Shown here piece by piece: positions 9,097 through 17,505 of a DNA stretch of 33,398 bases. The notes under the pieces were generated by a model. It made no database searches. It was given only the letters and a program-made list of their open reading frames with translations, and was not told the DNA's origin. Position 1 is the stretch's first letter. Each line of letters starts with the position of its first letter. The position numbers and the translations under genes are program-made. The stretch is from Lewinellaceae bacterium (GTDB lineage Bacteria > Bacteroidota > Bacteroidia > Chitinophagales > Saprospiraceae), in the NCBI GenBank assembly GCA_020636025.1, contig JACJYQ010000013.1, forward strand, positions 1 to 33,398, in the 5' to 3' direction.

Positions 9097-10620
9097 ATGG
9101 GTTTTCGCTCCTTCCTATTATATCCCTTTGCCAAATATGTCGTTAACAAGATCAGTCGCTGGTCGGCAAATGCCATTGCAGATCAGGAAAAGATTTTGAG
9201 CAACCTTGTCAAAGATGCCCGTAATACTGCTTTTGGAAAAGACCATCAATTTGAAAAGATTCACAACTATGAAGACTTCAAAGCGGCCGTTTCCATCCGC
9301 GACTATGAAGATTTGAAGCCTTATGTGGAACGCATCAAACAGGGAGAAAAGGATGTGCTTTGGCCTGGTAAACCTGCCTATTTTGCCAAAACAAGCGGCA
9401 CCACATCCGGGGTAAAATACATTCCTATGAGCCGGGAGAGTACACCCTCTCATTTTGGTACTGCCCGGGATGCTGTTTTCAACTATTTTGGCAAAACCGG
9501 CAACGGCAAATGGCTCGATGGCAAACTCATTTTTCTTTCCGGAAGTCCCACACTTGAAACAACAGCTGGAATCCCCACTGGCCGGCTAAGCGGCATTTCC
9601 AACCATTTGGTACCAGCCTGGCTTCGCAGCAACCAACTACCCTCCTGGGATACCAATTGTGTTGAGGATTGGGAAGAAAAACTAGAGCGAATTGTGGATG
9701 AAACCATCAACCAGGACATGCGCCTTATCTCCGGTATACCACCCTGGGTGCAGATGTACTACGAGCGATTGTTGGAGAGAAGCGGCAAAAAAACAGTTCG
9801 CGAGATATTTCCGAACTATTCAGTCTTCGGCTATGGCGGCGTAAATTTTGAACCATACCGTGCGAAGCTCGAAGAACTGGTCGGGGGATCAATTGACGGA
9901 GTTGAAACATACCCTGCTTCAGAAGGATTCATCGCCTTTCAGGATACTTTTGGAAGGGACAAACAGCCCGGAATGCTGTTAAATACAAACGCCGGAATAT
10001 TTTTCGAGTTTGTACCGGCAGGTGAAATTTTTGACGAAAATCCAACACGTGTTTGGCTTCGCGATGTTGAGTTGGGTGTGAATTACGCATTGGTCCTACA
10101 TACCAATGCCGGTTTGTGGGGTTATAACATTGGCGATACCGTGCAGTTTGTCAGTAAAAACCCGTATAGAATAGTCGTAAGTGGCCGGGTAAAACATTTC
10201 ATATCCGCTTTCGGCGAGCATGTAATTGGCAAAGAGGTGGAAGAAAGCATCTTACCTGTAGCCCTATCCATGGGTGTAAAAATCGTAGAGTTTACCGTAG
10301 CTCCACAGGTAACGCCTCCGGAGGGTGGTCTACCCTACCACGAATGGTTCATCGAATTTGATGAAGCCCCCAAAGACCTGAATCAATTCGCCCAGGAAAT
10401 CGACGCCAGAATGCGCAGCCAGAACATTTACTACGATGACTTGATCACCGGCAACATTCTGCAGCCATTAAAAATCAGATCCCTGAAACGAGACTCTTTT
10501 CGCGACTACATGAAATCACAGGGAAAACTGGGCGGCCAAAACAAAGTGCCCAGACTTTCGAATGACCGGAAAATAGCGGATGAATTAATGCGAAATGTAT
10601 CAATGCGCAATGCTTATTAA
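9097..10620 (+). CDS. GH3-type acyl-acid amido synthetase family protein
   Basis: 507 residues of the adenylate-forming GH3 family, named after plant auxin-responsive proteins and unrelated to glycoside hydrolase family 3. KTSGTTSGVKYIPMSRES at about 97-114 is the ATP/AMP-binding P-loop of the superfamily. A YPASEGFIAFQ motif lies mid-protein, and SGRVKHFISAFGEHVIGKEVEE at about 363-384 is the hinge/C-terminal domain motif. Plant members adenylate a carboxylic acid and join it to an amino acid. The substrate of the bacterial homologues is not known. The last eleven or so residues are encoded by the left arm of an inverted repeat (10587-10655), so the C-terminal tail is probably not functional family sequence. 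Confidence 0.85.
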   Translation: MGFRSFLLYPFAKYVVNKISRWSANAIADQEKILSNLVKDARNTAFGKDHQFEKIHNYEDFKAAVSIRDYEDLKPYVERIKQGEKDVLWPGKPAYFAKTSGTTSGVKYIPMSRESTPSHFGTARDAVFNYFGKTGNGKWLDGKLIFLSGSPTLETTAGIPTGRLSGISNHLVPAWLRSNQLPSWDTNCVEDWEEKLERIVDETINQDMRLISGIPPWVQMYYERLLERSGKKTVREIFPNYSVFGYGGVNFEPYRAKLEELVGGSIDGVETYPASEGFIAFQDTFGRDKQPGMLLNTNAGIFFEFVPAGEIFDENPTRVWLRDVELGVNYALVLHTNAGLWGYNIGDTVQFVSKNPYRIVVSGRVKHFISAFGEHVIGKEVEESILPVALSMGVKIVEFTVAPQVTPPEGGLPYHEWFIEFDEAPKDLNQFAQEIDARMRSQNIYYDDLITGNILQPLKIRSLKRDSFRDYMKSQGKLGGQNKVPRLSNDRKIADELMRNVSMRNAY

Positions 10621-10655
10621 ATTATTGCGCATTGCGCATTGATACATTTCGCATT
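10587..10655. repeat. Heptad inverted repeat between convergent genes
   Basis: Perfect 27-bp arms at 10587-10613 and 10629-10655 with a 15-nt loop that contains the GH3 stop codon. Each arm reads as 7-bp units (AATGCGA, AATGTAT, CAATGCG and a partial copy), and the right arm carries one more CAATGCG unit toward the loop. It probably acts as a bidirectional terminator for the GH3 gene and the DCC gene, whose stop codon starts at 10657. Confidence 0.85.
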
Positions 10656-10656
10656 G

Positions 10657-11094
10657 TTAAAGAAATCGTTCTTTCCACTCCGGGCGCGGCATCATGCATT
10701 GTTCGCGGCGGCCCCACCAGCGATAGCGGTTTTTGGCAACCCAGTTGTAGATGAAATTGCGGATAATGCTTGGCACTATTTTGAAGATGTAAAGGGCAGA
10801 CCACAGGCCTCCGAGTCTTCGAACTATCTCCAGAGGAACATCCGAGCGGAGGAAGACCTTGTTTTGATCAATCAATACTACGGTGTCAAAATTTTGGACA
10901 TCAAGGCCATGTTCTTTCAATAATTCCTGACCGGTGTCCGATTGCAAAGCGGCATAGCGGAAGATGCCTTTGGGGTCGCGCAACAAAACCCACTGGACTG
11001 AGGCATTGCAGAGATTACAAATGCCATCGAACAATAGCACCGGCTTTTGATCCAGATCGGAATATTTCAGTTTTTTTTGCGCTGTGTGCTGCAT
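10657..11094 (-). CDS. DCC family thiol-disulfide oxidoreductase (DUF393)
   Basis: 145 residues, cytoplasmic or peripheral. The family hallmark LLFDGICNLCN is present, with Asp23 and the CxxC cysteines Cys26 and Cys29. The central FRYAALQSDTGQELL and the distal RSDVPLEIVRRLGG are the other conserved blocks, and a weakly hydrophobic stretch near 100-115 precedes a basic tail (NRYRWWGRRE). The length matches the family, which is predicted to have a thioredoxin-like redox role; its substrate is unknown. The gene converges with the GH3 gene across a perfect inverted repeat. Confidence 0.88.
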   Translation of the reverse strand: MQHTAQKKLKYSDLDQKPVLLFDGICNLCNASVQWVLLRDPKGIFRYAALQSDTGQELLKEHGLDVQNFDTVVLIDQNKVFLRSDVPLEIVRRLGGLWSALYIFKIVPSIIRNFIYNWVAKNRYRWWGRREQCMMPRPEWKERFL

Positions 11095-11132
11095 GCAATG
11101 TGTGTCTACTGACTTATATCAATTCTACCTCT

Positions 11133-11140
11133 TAGGTTTG
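11133..11140 (+). promoter_or_regulatory. TAnnTTTG -7 element for the deacetylase operon
   Basis: TAGGTTTG lies 24 bp upstream of the ATG at 11165. No good -33 TTG is seen at the usual distance. Confidence 0.4.
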
Positions 11141-11164
11141 TGAGAACCAAGTAATGAAGGTTTT

Positions 11165-12148
11165 ATGCCTGGTCTAAACAGTTTGATATCAAATACCATT
11201 CTAAGGATGGCAAAAATATTGCCTTTCAGGTTTCTCTATAACAGACACGGGAACCTGATTGTTGCACCCTATTATCATGCTGTTTCGGATCAGCCTTTAC
11301 CGCATATTCGACATTTATACAGGGCCAAGAATATTCGGGAGTTCGAATCTGATCTTGACTTCTTATTGAAGTTTTATCAACCAATTGATTTTCATGATTA
11401 TGTACGAATGCTTGAAAACCCTGCTAAAGTCAAGGGCAAAACACCATTTTTGCTTAGCTTCGATGATGGTCTACGGGAGTTTTACGATACAATTGCCCCC
11501 ATATTGATGCGCAAAGGAATTCCGGCCATTTGTTTTTTGAATAGCTCGTTTATTGACAATAAGGCTCTGTTTTTCAGATACAAGGCCAGCTTACTTATTG
11601 AAAAGCACGGTTCCAATATTGATGAGACTACGAGACAGGAAATTCTGGCTGTCCGGTATGCTGACAAAGAGCAACTGGATGCTATGGCTTTAGAGCTCGG
11701 ATTGGATTTTGGCGCCTTTCTGGAAACTGAAAAACCATATTTGAGTTCCGGTCAAATTGAGGAATTGATCAAAAAAGGCTTCCATTTTGGAGCGCACAGT
11801 ATTGACCATCCAGAATATCGGTTTCTAAGCCTTCAGGAGCAATTAGTGCAAACCACCAAAAGTGTGGAATTAGTCAGCAATCAATTTGGATTGGGTTACC
11901 GTTTGTTTTCGTTTCCATTTACCGATTATGGCGTATCAAAAGCCTTTTTTGATTTTGTACTTCAAGATAAAAAAGTTGCGGATCTGAGCTTTGGTTGTGC
12001 GGGATTGAAGCGTGATATCCATCCCCGGCATATTCAGCGGATCGCGATGGAGCAAAACAAGTTGAGTGCAGAAGAAATCCTGCGCAAAGAGATTTTTTAC
12101 TTTTGGCTCAAAATTCCTTTCGGGAAAAACCGCATCCACCGTCAATAA
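11165..12148 (+). CDS. Polysaccharide deacetylase family protein (NodB-like)
   Basis: 327 residues. LLSFDDG gives the metal-binding/catalytic aspartates Asp100 and Asp101 of carbohydrate esterase family 4, and AHSIDHP gives His211 and His215 of the HxxxH metal site. An N-terminal stretch of about 40 residues ends in IVAPYYHAV, the usual entry into the barrel. No clear signal peptide is seen, so it may be cytoplasmic or membrane-associated. The predicted reaction is N- or O-deacetylation of a sugar in a surface or lipid-linked glycan. Its stop overlaps the start of the GNAT gene (TAATG), which indicates translational coupling. Confidence 0.85.
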   Translation: MPGLNSLISNTILRMAKILPFRFLYNRHGNLIVAPYYHAVSDQPLPHIRHLYRAKNIREFESDLDFLLKFYQPIDFHDYVRMLENPAKVKGKTPFLLSFDDGLREFYDTIAPILMRKGIPAICFLNSSFIDNKALFFRYKASLLIEKHGSNIDETTRQEILAVRYADKEQLDAMALELGLDFGAFLETEKPYLSSGQIEELIKKGFHFGAHSIDHPEYRFLSLQEQLVQTTKSVELVSNQFGLGYRLFSFPFTDYGVSKAFFDFVLQDKKVADLSFGCAGLKRDIHPRHIQRIAMEQNKLSAEEILRKEIFYFWLKIPFGKNRIHRQ

Positions 12149-13248
12149 TGGAAATCCAGAAATTCAACAGGCAACAACTCCGGGAATTTGTATCCTCGGA
12201 TGCATATTTGGCATTGCCTGACCTGCCGATTTCCATGCACAGAGCCCTTGCTCAAGTGGAAAACCCAAGAGTCAGAGAGGAGGATGTTTTGCTGACAATT
12301 GCCTGGGAGCAAGGTGAATTGACCGGCTATCTGGGTTTATTACCCGACACATTTTTTAAGGAAGATGGGACAATTGGGCATTGCGCCTGGCTTTCCTGCC
12401 TTTGGGTGCATCCGGATCATCGTGGAAAGTCCTTGGCCCGAAAACTGATAAATAAGGCTCATGAGCTGTATGATCACAGAATCCTGCTCACCGAATTCGC
12501 GCCGGAAACAAAGGCCATTTATGACAAGTTGGGGTATTTTGTTGATCTACATACCCAAACAGGTCTTCGTGTGTACTACCGCTTTGATCTGCACAATATT
12601 TTGCCCCCAAAGAAAAAGATATTTAAAAGACTACAACCTGTATTAAACCTGTTTGACTTTTGTGCAAATGTGTTGGTTGACCTAATCAGCAATCTCACAA
12701 AAACCAAAAATGCATTGCCGGAATATGAATATTGTGAAACCATCGACACAGAAATTCAGGTTTTTTTGTCGGGTTTTCAAAGCAAGGAATTGTTTCAACG
12801 TGGGAAAGATGATTTGAATTGGATCATTAAATACCCTTGGGTTCTCGCAGGCAAGCCGGATGATATGAGTCGTCGATACCATTTTTCATCAGTAGACAAG
12901 TCTTTTGATTTTATTTCCTGCAAAATTTACAACACAGAACACAAGCTTTGTGCGTTCCTCATTTTATCGAAACGCAACAGATCATTGAAAATACCCTGCT
13001 GCTACATCAAACCCGGTTTTGAAGAAACCACGGCTAATGTTATTGATGCACACATACAAAAATGGCAAATCAATACGTTGAGCATTTTTCATCCGCAACT
13101 GGTTCAGTATTACCGCAAATCAGGGAGCTTTTCACTTTTGAAGAAAGACCTGAACCGCATTTACATCAGTTCGCAAACAATGGCTAATGACTTGGTCCAG
13201 TTTAATTTCCAGGTTCAGGATGGTGACGGTGACAGTTTTTTTACCTAA
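12148..13248 (+). CDS. GNAT family N-acetyltransferase with extra C-terminal domain
   Basis: 366 residues. The ATG overlaps the deacetylase stop by 1 bp; a TTG at 12103 in the same frame is less likely. Residues about 1-150 form the acetyltransferase fold. CLWVHPDHRGKSLARKL gives motif A, the acetyl-CoA pyrophosphate loop (His91-Arg92-Gly93-Lys94-Ser95-Leu96-Ala97), and AIYDKLGYF is motif B. Residues about 170-366 form a second region without a recognised domain; it may be a second, degenerate GNAT fold. Coupling to a deacetylase suggests removal and replacement of acyl groups on the same sugar, which is an inference from gene order. Confidence 0.8.
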   Translation: MEIQKFNRQQLREFVSSDAYLALPDLPISMHRALAQVENPRVREEDVLLTIAWEQGELTGYLGLLPDTFFKEDGTIGHCAWLSCLWVHPDHRGKSLARKLINKAHELYDHRILLTEFAPETKAIYDKLGYFVDLHTQTGLRVYYRFDLHNILPPKKKIFKRLQPVLNLFDFCANVLVDLISNLTKTKNALPEYEYCETIDTEIQVFLSGFQSKELFQRGKDDLNWIIKYPWVLAGKPDDMSRRYHFSSVDKSFDFISCKIYNTEHKLCAFLILSKRNRSLKIPCCYIKPGFEETTANVIDAHIQKWQINTLSIFHPQLVQYYRKSGSFSLLKKDLNRIYISSQTMANDLVQFNFQVQDGDGDSFFT

Positions 13249-13263
13249 AAAACTAACAACACA

Positions 13264-15222
13264 TTGAATATCAAACGCCTACATAGAAATATTACAAATC
13301 AATTCGCAAGCAGTTTTCGCGTTCCGGAATGGTTATGGAAGCCTCTGTTGCTACTTTTTATTATCGCAGCATTTCTTCCCGGTTTACAGGCCCAATCCGG
13401 CGCTCCAGCTGGAAAATCGCCCACAGCTACACAGGACACCCAGAAACTAAAGATCGAGACAGCCCAGGTAATTGAATACTTTAAAGAAGGTGAACGGGAA
13501 AAGCAAAAGCTGAGTGGCAACGTGCGTATGCGGCAGGAAGACATTCTGGTTTATTGCGATACGGCCATCATGTTCATGGATGATGCAATTCTCATTGGCA
13601 ACGTGGTGATTGAGCAGGGCGACTCGGTAAAGGTATTTTCAGATTCAACGCATTATCATGCCGATACTAAAATCGCTGACCTCTACGGTAACATAGCCTT
13701 GGAGAATGGAAAACAGAAATTGTTTACCAGGCAAATGCGTTACGATGCCGGCAATAAAATTGCAGAATATCATACCGGCGCTGTTATGGATAACGGAAAG
13801 AGCCAGTTGAAAAGCAAGCACGGGTATTATCATGTGAATGAAAAAATGGTATTTTTTAAGGGTGATGTCGTGACCACCGACCCTGATTTCACCATGCGTA
13901 CCGACACCATGACTTTCAATACAGAAACACAAACCGTAAATTTCGTGGCGCCCACCTTGATTAGTCAACGGGATGGAAAAATTTACACGGAAGGCGGTTT
14001 CTACGACATAGAAAACAATTTTGCCGAATTCGATTTGAACCCGCAATATGACAAAGAAGGTCAACGCGGACGCGCGGAAAAGATGCGCTACAACGGCACA
14101 TCAAACGTATACACCTTGCAGGGTGATGCGTATATTGATGATCCCACCAAAGGACAGGAAACAAAAGCGGATGTGATTTTTCACATGTCCGATGTGGATG
14201 TCACTATTTTAAAGGGAAATGCCTTTTACAAAGACAGCGTCAGAGAAATTTACGGGGAACAGATTCGTTACGACAACCGCAACAAAAACTATCAATTGCT
14301 GGGTCGTGGAAAGGTGATAGATGGCAGCAACATTATCGAAGCTGATTCTCTCGATTTCAATGATGCACTGGGAAGTGGGTTGGCAGTTGGCAGGGTTGAA
14401 TGGATCGATACTGCCGGAGATTACACGGTGTTGGCTAATCGCATGGATTACAACAAAAAGTCGGAATACCTCTTTGCATACGGCGGTTTTGAGGATGCAG
14501 AAAATGGACGCCCCATGATGAAATCTCTCATCGACAGGGATACCTTGTATATGAGCGCCGACACCCTGACATCGTTTAAGCCGGATTCCATACATGACGA
14601 GCGGATATTACTGGCTTTCCGGGATGTCCGGATATTTAAGAAGGATCTTCAGGCAGTTTGTGACTCCCTGAAATTCAGCAGCGCTGATTCGATTTTCTGG
14701 TTTTATCCCATAGACCAAAAACCGCTGATGTGGTCCGACACATCCCAGTTTTCGGCCGATACCATGCTGATGCTGATGAAAAACAAACAAGTCGACAGGA
14801 TATGGTTGCGACAGAATGCCATGGTCGTCAATTCGGAGGAGGGGAAATTATTCAATCAGATAAAAGGTAGAACCAACACCATTTTCTTTAGGGACAGCGA
14901 GGCAAAGGAAATGCTTGTAGAGGGTAATGCACAGGCCATTTACTATGCACTGGATGACAAAAAAGCGTATGTCGGGGTAAATGAAACGGCCTGCTCCGAA
15001 ATGAAACTCTATTTTGAAGACCGCAAAGTGCAACACATCAAATTTTATGAGCAACCCACCTGGAATTTTATTCCCATGAGCCTTGCAGGAAAAGAGACCA
15101 AAAAACTGGATGGCTTCTTTTGGGAGCAGCTGAGACGGCCGCGCAGTATTGAGGACCTTTTATTCAGAAAAATTATTCAGGTAAATCCTGAAGAGGTGTT
15201 GGATGCTGAGGATGGGAAGTAA
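13264..15222 (+). CDS. OstA/LptA-like envelope protein
   Basis: 652 residues starting with TTG 13264, because no in-frame ATG precedes the hydrophobic export segment (about 26-45, ending in LPGLQAQS). The mature part is a long run of beta-jellyroll repeats with short motifs such as LSGNVRM, LYGNIALENGK, FFKGDVVTTDPDF, LQGDAYIDD and LKGNAFYKD, characteristic of the OstA/LptA family. LptA-like proteins bridge the periplasm and carry lipopolysaccharide to the outer membrane, and Bacteroidota encode a long OstA-like version. It begins 15 bp after the GNAT gene, so it probably shares the transcript. It converges with the ABC ATPase gene with 16 bp between stops. Confidence 0.85.
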   Translation: MNIKRLHRNITNQFASSFRVPEWLWKPLLLLFIIAAFLPGLQAQSGAPAGKSPTATQDTQKLKIETAQVIEYFKEGEREKQKLSGNVRMRQEDILVYCDTAIMFMDDAILIGNVVIEQGDSVKVFSDSTHYHADTKIADLYGNIALENGKQKLFTRQMRYDAGNKIAEYHTGAVMDNGKSQLKSKHGYYHVNEKMVFFKGDVVTTDPDFTMRTDTMTFNTETQTVNFVAPTLISQRDGKIYTEGGFYDIENNFAEFDLNPQYDKEGQRGRAEKMRYNGTSNVYTLQGDAYIDDPTKGQETKADVIFHMSDVDVTILKGNAFYKDSVREIYGEQIRYDNRNKNYQLLGRGKVIDGSNIIEADSLDFNDALGSGLAVGRVEWIDTAGDYTVLANRMDYNKKSEYLFAYGGFEDAENGRPMMKSLIDRDTLYMSADTLTSFKPDSIHDERILLAFRDVRIFKKDLQAVCDSLKFSSADSIFWFYPIDQKPLMWSDTSQFSADTMLMLMKNKQVDRIWLRQNAMVVNSEEGKLFNQIKGRTNTIFFRDSEAKEMLVEGNAQAIYYALDDKKAYVGVNETACSEMKLYFEDRKVQHIKFYEQPTWNFIPMSLAGKETKKLDGFFWEQLRRPRSIEDLLFRKIIQVNPEEVLDAEDGK

Positions 15223-15238
15223 GTTAGGTCATTTCTCT

Positions 15239-16000
15239 TCACTTCCCAAGCGCTGATTTCCTCAAGCGCTGTAAAAACGGAGAAGCAAAAATAAAGGACT
15301 GAAGGTTTTCATTTTCACTGGCCAGTACCTCGTCTTTGTGACCGCTCCATTCAAGATGGCCTTCGTGCAAAAAGCAGATGTTCTCCCCTATCTCCATCAC
15401 CGAGTTCATGTCGTGCGTATTGATGATCGTAGTGATGTTGTTCTCGTGGGTGATGCTGGAAATCAATTCATCGATCAGTATCGAAGTTTTAGGATCCAGG
15501 CCGGAATTGGGTTCATCACAAAACAAGTATTTGGGTTTCAGCACAATGGAACGCGCGATACCCACCCTTTTTTGCATGCCTCCTGAAAGTTCAGATGGGT
15601 ATTTTGAATTGGTTCCTTGGAGATTTACCCTTTCCAGACAGAAGTTTACACGATCCAGTTTTTCCTTAATCGTCATGTTTGTAAACATATCCAGGGGGAA
15701 ACGGATATTCTCTTCCACCGTCAGGGAGTCAAATAACGCAGAGCCCTGAAACAGCATACCGATTTGCATACGAATCTCCCGCATGCCTTTTTTGTCGAGA
15801 CCCGTAAAATTTATGTCATCGTAATAAATGGTACCGGATGTTGGAGCCAAAAGCCCCACGAGCGATTTTAACAAAACTGTCTTACCGGCACCTGAGCGAC
15901 CAATGATCAGGTTTGTTTTACCGGCTTCAAAAAGGAAATCAATGCCTTTCAGCACTTCCTGCTTACCAAATGTTTTGACTATTTTTTCTGCTCGAATCAT
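15239..16000 (-). CDS. mlaF: ABC transporter ATPase, Mla/Ttg2A type
   Basis: 253 residues. GRSGAGKT (34-41) is Walker A, LSGGMQKR (138-145) the ABC signature, YLFCDEPNSGLDP the Walker B with Asp162-Glu163, and His196 the switch histidine. LFQGSALFDSLTVEENIRFPL is the characteristic Q-loop region of the MlaF branch, which powers phospholipid transport between inner and outer membranes. ATG 16000 is chosen over an upstream TTG at 16024. The usual permease (MlaE) and MCE protein (MlaD) are not adjacent; the gene sits 48 bp behind rsmE in a translation-related operon. The family assignment is firm, the exact symbol less so. Confidence 0.8.
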   Translation of the reverse strand: MIRAEKIVKTFGKQEVLKGIDFLFEAGKTNLIIGRSGAGKTVLLKSLVGLLAPTSGTIYYDDINFTGLDKKGMREIRMQIGMLFQGSALFDSLTVEENIRFPLDMFTNMTIKEKLDRVNFCLERVNLQGTNSKYPSELSGGMQKRVGIARSIVLKPKYLFCDEPNSGLDPKTSILIDELISSITHENNITTIINTHDMNSVMEIGENICFLHEGHLEWSGHKDEVLASENENLQSFIFASPFLQRLRKSALGK

Positions 16001-16048
16001 GTGTTTAATATAAGGGCGAGGCAAATGTAGGCTTATTTAATGGTTGCC

Positions 16049-16786
16049 TTAATGCCTGTTCGTGCCTTCCTTAAAGTTAAAATAAACAGACTGCATGTTA
16101 GCCGCAGAAACAACCAGCAAGCCGGCAGTCTCCGTACGCAAGCGGATTGCACCCATGGTCACACCCTGAAAACCTTGTTTGGCGGCTTCTTTTACTTCCT
16201 CCACTGAAAAATCGCCCTCCGGTCCAACCAACATGGTAATATCGGTTTGACCGGCCAGTTGCGTATATAAATGCGGCTTTGTTTCTTCTCCACACCAGCC
16301 AATCAGTTTACAAGGAGATTTTACAGCACCAATAAAATCAGAAAATTTCGTGAGTGGATTCAATTTTGGCAGGTAAGCCCTCAGTGATTGCTTCATGGCC
16401 GACACCAGTATTTTCTCCATCCTGTCCATTCTCACGGTGTTTCTTTCAGAATGATTGCAAAGCAAGGGTGTGATCTCATCAATCCCTATTTCTGTAGCTT
16501 TTTCCAAAAACCACTCGTAACGCTCCATATTCTTGGTTGGAGCAATGGCTACATGCAAGCGGTATGGACGCTCCGGCTCCACCACTGTCGTGGAAATGAT
16601 TTGCGCCACCGTATGCTTTTTTCCGGTTTCGGCGATCACAGCCTCATAAATATGGCCCATCCCGTCTGTAATCTGAAGTGAATCACCTGCCTTGTGTCGC
16701 AGCACAGTTTGCAAATGACGACTTTCTTCATCTTCCAGATAGGCAAAGCCATCATCGATGCGTGTTGTATAAAATAGCTGGTTCAT
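16049..16786 (-). CDS. rsmE: 16S rRNA (uracil1498-N3)-methyltransferase
   Basis: 245 residues, the family length. It methylates U1498 of 16S rRNA using S-adenosylmethionine. The N-terminal PUA-like domain covers about 1-70 (SRHLQTVLRHKAGD). The C-terminal SPOUT methyltransferase domain contains KNMERYEWFLEKATEIG, LVGPEGDFSVEEV and LRTETAG, the last two forming the SAM-binding knot. The ATG overlaps the stop of the upstream pseudouridine synthase gene by 4 bp (ATGA), so the two are translationally coupled. Confidence 0.93.
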   Translation of the reverse strand: MNQLFYTTRIDDGFAYLEDEESRHLQTVLRHKAGDSLQITDGMGHIYEAVIAETGKKHTVAQIISTTVVEPERPYRLHVAIAPTKNMERYEWFLEKATEIGIDEITPLLCNHSERNTVRMDRMEKILVSAMKQSLRAYLPKLNPLTKFSDFIGAVKSPCKLIGWCGEETKPHLYTQLAGQTDITMLVGPEGDFSVEEVKEAAKQGFQGVTMGAIRLRTETAGLLVVSAANMQSVYFNFKEGTNRH

Positions 16787-17496
16787 TCTTCAAAAGTCAA
16801 ATCTGCCAGTTCAAGTCCTTGAATAAAATCTTCACCCAATGGCGCCTCTATGGTAATTTCTTGCTCATTTTCAGGATGTTGAAAAGAAATGGACCTGGCG
16901 TGAAGCATCATGCGATAAAAATTAAAGACGTTTCGAAAATACTTGTTTTGTTTCACATCACCATGACGAATGTCGCCAATGACCGGATGGTTGATGTGCG
17001 CAAAATGTTTACGGATCTGGTGGCGCCGACCGGTTTCCGGCATCGCTTCCACCAGCGAAAACCTGGCTGTAGGATAACGCAAACCAATGGCTGCTTCAAT
17101 TTCTGAGTTGGCTATTGGCGCATACCTGGTTACAGCATCCAGGGCTCCTTTGTTGCTTTCCTTGTCTGTGAGCGCATAGTCGATCACAGCTGGTTCGTGC
17201 AACCAGCCTCGCAGCATGGCCAGGTATTTTTTCGAGACTGTTTTAGCCATGAATTGCTCTCCCAAATGCCTCGCAGATTCTTGATTTTTGGCAAAAACCA
17301 GGGCGCCAGAGGTTCCGCGATCGAGCCGGTGAGTGGTAAATATTCGCTTGTTTCCGAGTTGCTTCCTCAATAACTGAAGCACAAAAACCTTGTCTTCGCT
17401 GATGCCCGTTCGATGTACCATGATCCCCGCCGGCTTATTGATGGCGACAAAATAGTCGTCTTCGAATAATATGGAGAATGGTTCGTGATCGGTCAT
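16783..17496 (-). CDS. truC: RluA-family pseudouridine synthase, TruC-like
   Basis: 237 residues. THRLDRGTSG carries the catalytic Asp59 common to RluA-type synthases. FVAINKPAGIMVHRT and the C-terminal GRRHQIRKHFAHINHPVIGD motif complete the active site. The following DIRHGDVKQNKYFRN and MMLHA resemble TruC, which modifies U65 of tRNA, more than RluA, C or D. There is no S4 domain. The gene starts 9 bp after the hisS stop and overlaps rsmE by 4 bp, in a run of translation-related genes. Confidence 0.85.
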   Translation of the reverse strand: MTDHEPFSILFEDDYFVAINKPAGIMVHRTGISEDKVFVLQLLRKQLGNKRIFTTHRLDRGTSGALVFAKNQESARHLGEQFMAKTVSKKYLAMLRGWLHEPAVIDYALTDKESNKGALDAVTRYAPIANSEIEAAIGLRYPTARFSLVEAMPETGRRHQIRKHFAHINHPVIGDIRHGDVKQNKYFRNVFNFYRMMLHARSISFQHPENEQEITIEAPLGEDFIQGLELADLTFEE

Positions 17497-17505
17497 TAAT
17501 AAAAT

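Noticed and set aside
9097..10620. Glycoside hydrolase family 3
   Set aside because: The label GH3 here means the auxin-responsive acyl-amido synthetase family; the P-loop and hinge motifs exclude a glycosidase.
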